DNA from: Limnospira sp050045915
GTDB lineage: Bacteria; Cyanobacteriota; Cyanobacteriia; Cyanobacteriales; Microcoleaceae
NCBI GenBank assembly: GCA_050045915.1
Contig: JBNGCR010000075.1
Span: 1-23,319, forward strand
DNA length: 23,319 nucleotides
Reading direction: 5' to 3'
Below are positions 1-7,423 of the stretch, one piece after another. The translations under genes were made by a program, and so were the position numbers. Position 1 is the stretch's first letter. The number at the start of each line of letters is the position of its first letter. The notes under the pieces were generated by a model. The model was given only the letters and a program-made list of their open reading frames with translations. It was not told the DNA's origin and searched no databases.

Positions 1-181
1 CTAAGGATGGTCTACGACTCCAAAAACACGCCTGGACTCCCATAGTCTACCACACACTGGTAAGACCGAACGCATCCTCATAACAACGAGACGACTGAAC
101 TAGGAGCCGTGTGAGGTGAAAGTCTCATGCACGGCTGGAGAATGGGAGGGGGAGATGGTAACATCTCTCTCGACCCCTAAT
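1..181 (+). mobile_element. Group II intron, 3' end (partial; domains V and VI)
   Basis: Positions 104-137 form the 34-nt domain V hairpin of a group II intron. It begins GAGCCGTGTG, has the GAAA-containing loop segment near 118-121, and closes with CATGCACGGC. Directly after it, about 142-179 folds as domain VI: GGGAGATG (149-156 region) pairs with CATCTCTC across a GTAA loop, and an unpaired A near 173 is the likely branch point. The intron should end about 7-8 nt later, near 180-181 (…CTAAT). The first ~100 bases would be the end of domain IV; no maturase reading frame can be recognised in them, so the reverse transcriptase, if present, lies off the left edge. The intron sits in the spacer upstream of the DHH phosphoesterase gene. 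The domain V call is firm; the exact 3' boundary is approximate. Confidence 0.82.
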
Positions 182-355
182 TCCATCCCGACTTCCGCTG
201 AGACAGTCCCGCACCCCCGTTGAAAAATGATGCCGGGATGGTTGACACCATCTCCATTGTTGCCCGTGGCTTTCCCGGCCGGCGTGCCGGAGAGATATCC
301 CTCGGATGACATCGAGTCTCATAACAATTGTCCCCGATTCTTCAATTCGATACCT

Positions 356-1285
356 ATGTCTGAAAACAACAAATATACTTTGGTAACGCGCAGCGATTTT
401 GACGGACTTGTTTGTGCCGTTTTGTTGAAAGAACTCGACGCGATCGACGCCATTCAATTCGTCCACCCCAAAGATATGCAGGACGGCAAAATCAAACTCG
501 ACGACCGCCACATTACCACCAATCTGCCCTACGTCGAAGGCGTGCATTTAGCCTTCGACCACCACCTCAGCGAGACGGTGCGGAATACAGAAATCAAACC
601 CAACCACATCATCGATCCGGACGCCCCCTCGGCAGCGCGGGTGGTCTACAATTACTATGGCGGGGCGGAAAAATTTCCAAATATTTCAGACGAAATGTTG
701 ACGGCGGTGGACAAGGCGGACTCTGCCCAATTCAGCCGGGACGAGATTTTAAATCCCCAAGGGTGGGTGCTGCTGAGTTTTCTGATGGATGCCCGCACCG
801 GGTTGGGGAGATTTAAAAATTTCCGGATTTCCAATTATCAATTGATGATGGAGTTGATCGACTACTGTAAAAATCACTCCATCGATGAAATTCTCGCCAT
901 TGAAGATGTCCAGGAACGGCGGAATTTCTATTTTGAATCCGCCGACAAATTTAAAGAACAACTCGATCGCTGCATTACCACCCACGACAATCTCATCGTC
1001 GTCGATCTCAGAAAGGAGGATACCATCTATCCCGGCAACCGGTTCATGATTTATGCCCTGCACCCGGAGTGCGACATTTCCATGCACGTCATGTGGGGGT
1101 TGAAACAGCAAAATACCGTCTTCGCCGTGGGTAAATCCATCCTCAACAAAACCTCGGATGTGAATATCGGCAATTTGATGCTCGAATACGGGGGCGGGGG
1201 GCACGCCAACGCCGGCACCTGCCAGGTCGAAAACGATCGCGCCGAGGAGGTCAAGGAAGAGTTGATCGCAAAGCTGACGGCCTGA
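356..1285 (+). CDS. DHH/DHHA1 family phosphoesterase
   Basis: A 309-residue protein of the DHH phosphoesterase superfamily (RecJ/PPX1/NrnA-like Mn-dependent hydrolases of phosphodiester or phosphoanhydride bonds). Visible motifs are SDFDG (residues 13-17, motif I), FDHHLS (67-72, the DHH signature), DKADSAQ (119-125), and a C-terminal DHHA1 glycine motif EYGGGGHANAG near residue 280. Length suits a stand-alone DHH+DHHA1 protein. The frame is open back to 227, but the upstream 43 codons have no family character and run into post-intron sequence, so I chose the ATG at 356, from which the protein starts normally (MSENNKYTLV, just before motif I). No clear Shine-Dalgarno is visible. Likely cytosolic; the substrate (nano-RNA, pAp, cyclic dinucleotide product or polyphosphate) cannot be told from sequence alone. 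Confidence 0.88.
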   Translation: MSENNKYTLVTRSDFDGLVCAVLLKELDAIDAIQFVHPKDMQDGKIKLDDRHITTNLPYVEGVHLAFDHHLSETVRNTEIKPNHIIDPDAPSAARVVYNYYGGAEKFPNISDEMLTAVDKADSAQFSRDEILNPQGWVLLSFLMDARTGLGRFKNFRISNYQLMMELIDYCKNHSIDEILAIEDVQERRNFYFESADKFKEQLDRCITTHDNLIVVDLRKEDTIYPGNRFMIYALHPECDISMHVMWGLKQQNTVFAVGKSILNKTSDVNIGNLMLEYGGGGHANAGTCQVENDRAEEVKEELIAKLTA

Positions 1286-1321
1286 AGCTGGGGTGGGGGT
1301 CGGAACATTTGATGGTGAGTG

Positions 1322-1375
1322 AAAAGCGATCGCCGATACCGATTTTTTCTGGATCTTCGGCGATCGCTTTTTTTT
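1322..1375 (+). terminator. Rho-independent-type terminator built from two HIP1 sites
   Basis: AAGCGATCGCCGA (from 1324) and TCGGCGATCGCTT (1357-1369) are inverted repeats separated by about 20 nt, followed by a run of T to 1375. It lies 37 bp after the DHH phosphoesterase stop codon. Each arm contains a full GCGATCGC octamer. Confidence 0.75.
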
Positions 1376-1520
1376 GAATTTCTCAGCCAGATCGGGTATC
1401 GCGACATTTTTTAATTTATATCTGTAGGGGGATGACAATTTTCCGGTCGATACTCAACCTCGCCCCCTCCCAAAAAGGGACTCCACCATTGTACGGACGG
1501 ACGTGTAGAATGTCAATAAT

Positions 1521-1645
1521 ATAGCAGTGCGCGATCGTGTAGTTACAAGGTCTAGAAACGGGAGTCGGGAGTCGGTATTAGGGAGTCGGGGGATTGAAAA
1601 TTCTCACCCATCCAGTGTGTAACTAGGCGGCTCACACAGCGCTAT
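1521..1645 (-). repeat. MITE-like palindromic repeat, copy 1
   Basis: The ends are imperfect terminal inverted repeats of about 28 bp: ATAGCAGTGCGCGATCG… (1521-1547) against the reverse complement of 1618-1645 (ATAGCGCTGTGTGAGCC…), both ending in TAGTTACA. The reverse complement of this segment aligns almost throughout with 6888-6988, so they are two copies in opposite orientation. The centre carries the tandem motif GGGAGTCGGGAGTCGG (1560-1575), which makes this copy longer. No coding capacity. Confidence 0.7.
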
Positions 1646-2008
1646 CGTTAAATTTTTATCAGATCTTTACACTTGTGCAACCCAGATTTTACAGTTCGAG
1701 CTTGTTTTTCCAATGACCGATCTGCCAGAGTTGGAGAGAGGTGTCATAGCAATCGGAAATCATTAGAAAAGTGTCAGCCCCCCGACACCCCCAATTCTGG
1801 GAGCTTTTAACAGGCAGGATTTTTACGAATCATTTCACACTGCCATATCAGAGTTCAGTCTGTCGGGGGATGTACCTCTAACGGTGTTAAATCGTCGGCT
1901 CTGTCCCGGCGCCTCCTTGCCCCGCCCCCGACTGTAGAACCGTTTAAATACGGAAAGCTACAGATTTTGGCAGCGGTGGAAATGTATGTTTAATATTCGG
2001 AACTCGTC

Positions 2009-4750
2009 ATGACCTCCAACTCATCTCCGCCCATTTCTGCATCACCTTCGAGATCCGCCGGAGCGACGGGTAGTCGCTTTACCCAACCAGAACAGCCCTC
2101 AGAACTCGGACAATTTGAACTGTGGTACCAGCCCGCCTACCGGGTCGCCACCTGCGAAGTGCTGCACAACGAAGTCCTGCTGCGGTGGCGGGACAGCCAG
2201 GGTCAACTGTTCCCACCCCGGGAATTCATGCCCGTCCTCGCCGAGATGGGGTTGCTCTCCCAAGTGGATCGGTTCGTGATCGGGCAGGCGATGGGGCGAC
2301 TCGCGACCGATCAGAAAATTGTCCTCTCCGTCAACCTCTCGAAGTTCGCCCTCCAAGACATCACCCTAACCGAGGACGTGCGGGAGTGGTTGCGGGAAAG
2401 CGAAATCGACCCCCAACGCCTGAGCTTTGAACTCGACGAAATCACGATCGCCCAAAACTTTTCCCCGGCCCTGGACTTCATCAAACAAGTCACCGCGATC
2501 GGATGTTTAGTGACGATCGACAACCTCAACAACCTCGCCCTCACCCTCTCCCAGTGCAAGCAACTCCCCATCGATCGCGTCAAACTCGACCAACAATTTA
2601 TTCAGCGCATCAAAGCCGACCCCCAAAATCCCGCGATCGTCAAGCGCCTCCAGGAAATCAGCTACACCCTCGGTCCGGTTACAGCCAAATACATCGCGGA
2701 CGAACAGACCTTAGAAATCATTCAAAAAATCGATTTGGATGCCATCCAGGGCCACTTCCTGCACCGGCCGGACTCCCAACCGAATCTGACCCCCCGCACC
2801 GTTCGGGGAGAAGTTGAAGGCGACGCGATCGCCGACACCGAAGACATCCTCCCCCCCCCAATCACGATCGCCAGCCTTTCCGTTTCTTCCCACAAAGAAA
2901 GCGATCCGTTCCAAAACGCCCCCGCTTCCGAACTCGCCAGACCCGACGCCGGCTCCTCCCAAATCGTCCCGGCCCGCCCCGAGTCCAGTCAGATAGCCCG
3001 GTCGGAAACCGAACCCGCCCAAAATGCCATCGCCCCCACCCAAACCCCGGCCGAAAAGCTGCAGAAGCACGTTTTGACCGAACGGAAACCCAGCACCGCC
3101 AACCGCCTGCTCGTCGGGACGGCATTGGTGAGCCTCGGTGTCACCACCTTCGGGATCGGCATCATCTCCATCTGGCATCGGATGTCCCACCTGGTGGTCG
3201 AACACGGCGTCGTCAACGGCCGTCTCGTCCGACTGCGATCGCCCATTTACGGCAACGTCGAGGAATTTTACGCCCGCCCCGGCGCCCGAGTCCAGCCCGA
3301 CCAGATCCTGGCCCGCATTCAGCACATCCCGGACGAGGCGAATTTCTATCCCCGAACCGTCACCCAAACCGGGCCAGGAAGCCAATTGGAGTCTCCCGAA
3401 TTTGACCTCCCCCCCGAGTTCGACCGCGACTATCAAAAACTCCAACAAGACGCCGACGAAGCCGAACAGAAAATCGTCCGGCACCGGGGACAGCTCGAGT
3501 CCAAAATCCAACAACTCCGAGCCGCCGAAACCGCCGAAACCGCCTTGCAAAATCGCCTGCGAGAGATCCGCAGCCGGCACGATCGCATCCAGGTGGTGGA
3601 AGTGGACGTCCGGGACGCCGAAATTGCCCAGCGTCAGGCGGCATTAGAGCGGGCGGTCGCCGAAGCGGGACTGGCCCGCAGCGAATACGACCGCTTCCAA
3701 AGCCTGATGGCCGAGGGCGCCGTCTCCCAGCAGCGGGTGGATCAGTTGAAAGCCACCTGGGAAACCGCCCGAACCGAAGTCCGGGAAATGGAGCAGAGCC
3801 TGCGGGCGGCTCAAATCGCCCACACCGCAGCCCAAAACGGCGTCGGGACCAACAAAGAATACTCCCACACCCTCGCCCGGGAAATAAGCCAACTCGAGCA
3901 GCAAATCGCCCAGCAGTCCGGGGAAATCGCCCGCTTGCAAAGCGAAGTGAACGCCGCCCAACAGGAACTCGCCCTCGCCGAAACCCTCCGCGACCGCCGC
4001 CTCGTCCAAATCGAGGCCGAAGGGGCGAAAGTCCAGCAACTCCGCGAGCAGTACGCCGCCGTCCGGCAGCAGCAGGAGCAAGTCCGCCAGCAAGAGCAAC
4101 AACGGCAGCTCCAGCAATATCAGAACGCCAGCTTGCAGCAGCCCGTAACTCCCGTGGAGATGGAACTCAAGGCACCCTTCGCCAGCGTGGTCTACAAAAC
4201 CGAGCGGGAAAAAGGCGAAATCGTCAACCAGTCAGAAGCCGTCCTCAGCCTCCTCGACTGCAACGAACTTTGGGTCGAAGCCGTGATGCGGGCTGAAGAT
4301 GCCGGACATTTGGATTTGAAAAAACCCGTCCACGTCCGACTCGGCGATCGCGACCGCATTTTCAAGGGGGAAATCGACCTGATCCAACCCCTCAGTACCG
4401 TCAGCGAAACCCAAGTGGGGGGGGTGGCGATCGAGAAACAAGGGCGCCGGATGCAGGTGCAGGCCCTCTCTCCCACCATTCCCGAAAAGTTGACGCGGGA
4501 ACCCCTCCTGAAGCGAGTCACCGTCCGCATCCCCCCCTCTCCCGACAGTGTCGAAGCCCAAAAACTCTGCGGACTCGGACAGGTCGCCCGCCTCAGCTTC
4601 GGCAAAACCACCGCTCCCGACCTCATCGCCTGGAAATCCCGGTTTGCCGGGATGTACGGCTGGATTCGCGATCGCCTCGTCGGCACTCCCCAATCCGAAT
4701 CGGAACGGGTTTCGAGTTCCCCCAAAAACCCGACCTCAGAAAATTTTTGA
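2009..4750 (+). CDS. Degenerate EAL domain - TM - HlyD-type periplasmic adaptor (Alg44-like)
   Basis: A 913-residue protein with three parts. Residues ~31-260 are an EAL domain (c-di-GMP phosphodiesterase fold): EVL (55-57), VNLS (108-111), FELDE (140-144), VKLD (191-194) and QGHF..RP (247-254). The catalytic loop is lost: DDFGTG has become DNLNNL (171-176) and AEGVE has become AKYIA (226-230). It is therefore probably a c-di-GMP or other ligand sensor, not an enzyme. Residues ~260-360 are a Pro/Ser/Ala-rich linker, and ~367-389 one membrane helix. The rest is a membrane-fusion (HlyD/biotinyl-lipoyl) region: lipoyl half ~402-438, long Gln/Glu/Ala-rich coiled coil ~470-705, second lipoyl half ~716-755, then a beta-barrel. 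Alg44 has the same plan with PilZ as the cytosolic part. The Alg8-like gene follows after 28 bp, so an operon is likely. The start ATG has only a weak GGA upstream. Confidence 0.85.
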   Translation: MTSNSSPPISASPSRSAGATGSRFTQPEQPSELGQFELWYQPAYRVATCEVLHNEVLLRWRDSQGQLFPPREFMPVLAEMGLLSQVDRFVIGQAMGRLATDQKIVLSVNLSKFALQDITLTEDVREWLRESEIDPQRLSFELDEITIAQNFSPALDFIKQVTAIGCLVTIDNLNNLALTLSQCKQLPIDRVKLDQQFIQRIKADPQNPAIVKRLQEISYTLGPVTAKYIADEQTLEIIQKIDLDAIQGHFLHRPDSQPNLTPRTVRGEVEGDAIADTEDILPPPITIASLSVSSHKESDPFQNAPASELARPDAGSSQIVPARPESSQIARSETEPAQNAIAPTQTPAEKLQKHVLTERKPSTANRLLVGTALVSLGVTTFGIGIISIWHRMSHLVVEHGVVNGRLVRLRSPIYGNVEEFYARPGARVQPDQILARIQHIPDEANFYPRTVTQTGPGSQLESPEFDLPPEFDRDYQKLQQDADEAEQKIVRHRGQLESKIQQLRAAETAETALQNRLREIRSRHDRIQVVEVDVRDAEIAQRQAALERAVAEAGLARSEYDRFQSLMAEGAVSQQRVDQLKATWETARTEVREMEQSLRAAQIAHTAAQNGVGTNKEYSHTLAREISQLEQQIAQQSGEIARLQSEVNAAQQELALAETLRDRRLVQIEAEGAKVQQLREQYAAVRQQQEQVRQQEQQRQLQQYQNASLQQPVTPVEMELKAPFASVVYKTEREKGEIVNQSEAVLSLLDCNELWVEAVMRAEDAGHLDLKKPVHVRLGDRDRIFKGEIDLIQPLSTVSETQVGGVAIEKQGRRMQVQALSPTIPEKLTREPLLKRVTVRIPPSPDSVEAQKLCGLGQVARLSFGKTTAPDLIAWKSRFAGMYGWIRDRLVGTPQSESERVSSSPKNPTSENF

Positions 4751-4778
4751 ACGACACTCACCCACCGGCGATCTCACC

Positions 4779-6887
4779 ATGACTGAATCTGCAATTTTCA
4801 ATCAAAAACAGCCAGCCTATCCGGCCAGCCAACAGTCCGGTTGGATCGGAATGGTCATCATTTCCGCCTGCGGTTTCCTCGGACTGCTTTTACTCAGCGA
4901 TCCCCTCAATTTGACCGCCATCGGCTTTTCTGGCGTGGTGGGCATGGGGGCGGTGGGACTCTGGCGCTGGTCTTGGTTCCTGTTTCAGGTGATCCGCTCC
5001 CGCCTATTCGTGCACGCCGTCTTTCCCCGCTGGCGGGAGAAAGCCACGGCGATTCCGACCGAAGACCTGCCCCATATGTGCTTCATGGTCCCCACCTACA
5101 AAGAAAAACTCTGGATCACCGAGCGGGTGTTTCGCGCCATCGCCTACGAGGCCAGAAGTATCAACCAGAAAGTCACCGTTTTGGTCAACAGCAGCAGCGA
5201 CCAGGAAAATGCCGCGATCGTCGATGTCCTCAAATCCTACGATCCCGATTTTGAATACATCAACCTGATCCAGATGACCCAAAAGGACGGCAAGCGCAAG
5301 GCGATGGCCGACGGGTTGCGCCACCTCAAAACCCTGGATTTGCCGGAAGATACCATCGTCGCCCTGATGGACGGGGATACGGAACTGTGTCCGGGGACGC
5401 TGCTGGGATGCCTGCCCTTTTTCCGGATGTTTCCCAAAGTCGGCGCCCTCACCACCGACGAGATGCCCATCGTCCACGGTTCCTACATTTTTTCGGAGTG
5501 GTTCCACCTGCGCTTTTCCCAGCGACACTACCAGATGTGTTCGATGTCGTTATCTCGGAAAGTGCTGTGTCTGACGGGTCGGTTTTCCCTGTTTCGCTGC
5601 GAAGCCGCCTTTCACCCCGACTTTATCAGCCGCCTGGAAAGTGATTCCCTCGACGATTGGCTGTGGGGGCGCTTCAAGTTCCTGTCCGGGGACGATAAGA
5701 GTACCTGGTATTTCCTGTTGCAGAACCGCTACGAGATGATTTATGTCCCGGACGTGATCGTGAACTCCCTCGAAACTCACTCTGGTTCGGTGATGAAACG
5801 GGCCTACAACAACATGAGGCGCTGGTTCGGCAATATGCTCCGCAGCAGCGGGCGGGCGATCGGTTTGGGTCCGAAGGTGGTGGGATGGTTCCCCTGGTGG
5901 TGTCTCCTTGACCAACGGATCAGTATGTGGACATCCCTGATCACTCCCGCCCTGCTCCTGATCGCGTTATTTTGGGGCAAATTCCTGCTCGCCGGGATGA
6001 TTTTGTGCTGGGTTGGTTTCAGCCGCCCCCTGATGCTGATTATTATCTTTATCGGCCGCCCTTCTCACTTGAAACCGATCCACTTTCCGGTTTTGGTGGC
6101 GACTCAGTGGAGTTCGTCCGTCATCAAAGTTTGGAACCAGATGAATATGGCCAAACAGAGTTGGAACAACCGGGGCAACCAGAGCATCAACGCCAATTCT
6201 TCCGGATTCGTGAGTTGCCTGCAAGTGATAGTTTCTCGGTTTTTGTTGGTGTCTCAGGGGCTGGCATTTTCGATCGCCCTCCTGTGGTGGTGGTTGGGAA
6301 TTCTCACCCCCGCCCAGGATATCAGGAGCGTGATGGTGAATTATCAGAATGCCAAGCCCGAAATAACTGTCGAAATTGTGGAGGCGATCGCCCACGATAT
6401 CACGCCCAACGATCGCAAAGATGATTCCCGCGCCCTGCAAGCCCTCATCGACGGCCTCCCCACCGATCGCCCCGTTCAAATTGAACTCCCCATCGGCGAA
6501 TTGGATTTATTTGAACCGGTGAAAATCGGACGCTCCGATATCCAAATTCGCGGCGAGGGGGCCGGGCGGACGATCCTCCAAGCCCATTTTGAAACCGCCC
6601 CGTCCGATGCCGTGCTGGTGGTGCATTCCCCCGCTCAATCCCTCCGCAACATCGGATTGCGGGGATTTACGATTCGGAACCATTCCCCGTCCCCATTCAA
6701 CGGCATCCTGCTTTCGGACATCCGGGATGTCGCCGTCAAGAATATCAATTTGGTCGGGGAAGGATATCCGGCGATCGGCGATCGCGCCGAAAATGTCCGC
6801 CTCGAATCTGTCACTGTCCGGGGCGTTATCACCCCCCTCTTCGACCTGCAAAAAACGGCTAAAAATATTTCGGATCATCCCAATTAA
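4779..6887 (+). CDS. Alg8-like family 2 glycosyltransferase fused to a C-terminal beta-helix domain
   Basis: A 702-residue processive polysaccharide synthase. Two N-terminal membrane segments (~22-40, 45-72) precede a cytosolic GT2 catalytic domain with KDGKRKA (169-175), the DxD motif MDGDT (197-201), GRFSLFR (267-273), SGDDKSTW (303-310) and an acceptor motif NNMRRWFGNMLR (344-355) in place of the usual QxxRW. The SGDDK and RRW contexts resemble Alg8 (mannuronan synthase) more than cellulose or hyaluronan synthases. More membrane helices follow (~380-426, 433-450, 476-510). Residues ~545-685 resemble a pectate-lyase-type right-handed beta-helix: DDSRALQALID, a GEGAGRTIL turn, then short V/I-rich rungs ending around NVRLESVTV. 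This tail is predicted periplasmic. I chose ATG 4779, since earlier in-frame starts overlap the upstream gene and lack family character. The sugar polymer made is unknown. Confidence 0.86.
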   Translation: MTESAIFNQKQPAYPASQQSGWIGMVIISACGFLGLLLLSDPLNLTAIGFSGVVGMGAVGLWRWSWFLFQVIRSRLFVHAVFPRWREKATAIPTEDLPHMCFMVPTYKEKLWITERVFRAIAYEARSINQKVTVLVNSSSDQENAAIVDVLKSYDPDFEYINLIQMTQKDGKRKAMADGLRHLKTLDLPEDTIVALMDGDTELCPGTLLGCLPFFRMFPKVGALTTDEMPIVHGSYIFSEWFHLRFSQRHYQMCSMSLSRKVLCLTGRFSLFRCEAAFHPDFISRLESDSLDDWLWGRFKFLSGDDKSTWYFLLQNRYEMIYVPDVIVNSLETHSGSVMKRAYNNMRRWFGNMLRSSGRAIGLGPKVVGWFPWWCLLDQRISMWTSLITPALLLIALFWGKFLLAGMILCWVGFSRPLMLIIIFIGRPSHLKPIHFPVLVATQWSSSVIKVWNQMNMAKQSWNNRGNQSINANSSGFVSCLQVIVSRFLLVSQGLAFSIALLWWWLGILTPAQDIRSVMVNYQNAKPEITVEIVEAIAHDITPNDRKDDSRALQALIDGLPTDRPVQIELPIGELDLFEPVKIGRSDIQIRGEGAGRTILQAHFETAPSDAVLVVHSPAQSLRNIGLRGFTIRNHSPSPFNGILLSDIRDVAVKNINLVGEGYPAIGDRAENVRLESVTVRGVITPLFDLQKTAKNISDHPN

Positions 6888-6988
6888 AGCAGTGCGCGAA
6901 CCGCGTAGTTACACACCCTAATCGTGAAAACTTTCAATCCTCCGACTCCCTATTTCCTGCCCTTGTCAACACGCGATCGCGCACTGCC
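6888..6988 (+). repeat. MITE-like palindromic repeat, copy 2
   Basis: GCAGTGCGCGA (6889-6899) and its exact reverse complement (6977-6987) bound a 101-bp segment whose arms extend imperfectly to ~26 bp. Its sequence matches the reverse complement of 1521-1645, including the TAGTTACACAC segment and an inner TTTCAATC..CCGACTCCCTA. It begins at the base after the TAA of the glycosyltransferase gene. Confidence 0.72.
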
Positions 6989-7423
6989 ATCATAAATTCA
7001 GAGGGGCTTTGAGTTTTCAAGGGCTCCCGACTCTCGATTCTCGAAGACCGCGCGCAGCGCTATAATATCCCGCTGCTGGGAGAGAGGGGTTGGAATTCCC
7101 GGGCGGATCGGCTTCAATTCCCATCGGCCGGCATTTGATGGCAGTCGAGAGCAACGTCTTTCGGCTCTTTTTTATTGCTACAGGCAGATGACGATCGATC
7201 GCACAATTTTCTAAAGTGTAGTTGAATCTCGCGATCGCTGATGATTGGAAACCTCTGAACCGGTCGCCGAAAAGGGCGCGGGTAGTCCGCCCGACGCGAT
7301 CGGCCTGTTCCGAACGGCAGGGCATCTCATCCCCATTCAAGTCATGTCGCCGGACAGCCCGAGACAGCAGAATTGATGACACCCCGCAACCCATAAAATC
7401 TATCAACTTAAGGAGGACGATTA
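6989..7423. other. Non-coding spacer and 5' leader of the PfpI gene
   Basis: No supported gene. A weak hairpin AGAGC/GCTCT (7148-7168) followed by six T could terminate the synthase operon, though it lies 260 bp downstream. The remainder contains HIP1-type sites and one strong ribosome-binding site TAAGGAGG (7409-7416) serving the gene at 7424. No convincing promoter was identified. Confidence 0.5.

Larger units (their letters stand above)
1286..2008. other. Long non-coding spacer between the DHH and EAL-HlyD genes
   Basis: No convincing gene is present. From left to right it holds the terminator (1322-1375), the MITE-like repeat (1521-1645), a small hairpin GTGTC/GACAC (1771-1788) running into a CCCCAATTCTGGG palindrome (1789-1801), and an AT-centred inverted repeat CCGTTTAAATACGG (1940-1953) about 55 bp before the next start codon, which could be an operator or part of a promoter. 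No strong -35/-10 pair was identified. Confidence 0.6.

Noticed and set aside
242..247. TTGACA as a -35 box for the DHH gene
   Set aside because: No -10 hexamer at 16-18 bp; isolated hexamers of this kind occur by chance.
227..355. N-terminal extension of the DHH phosphoesterase
   Set aside because: The 43 extra residues are unlike the family, and the family's N-terminal strand starts right after the ATG at 356.
2711..3580. A 289-codon minus-strand frame inside the EAL-HlyD gene
   Set aside because: Gly/Asp/Phe-rich mirror of the coding strand without motifs; the plus strand has clear EAL, TM and HlyD features.
4548..4778. N-terminal extension of the Alg8-like protein overlapping the upstream gene
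   Set aside because: The extension is an out-of-frame reading of the EAL-HlyD C-terminus; the ATG at 4779 gives a normal synthase N-terminus.
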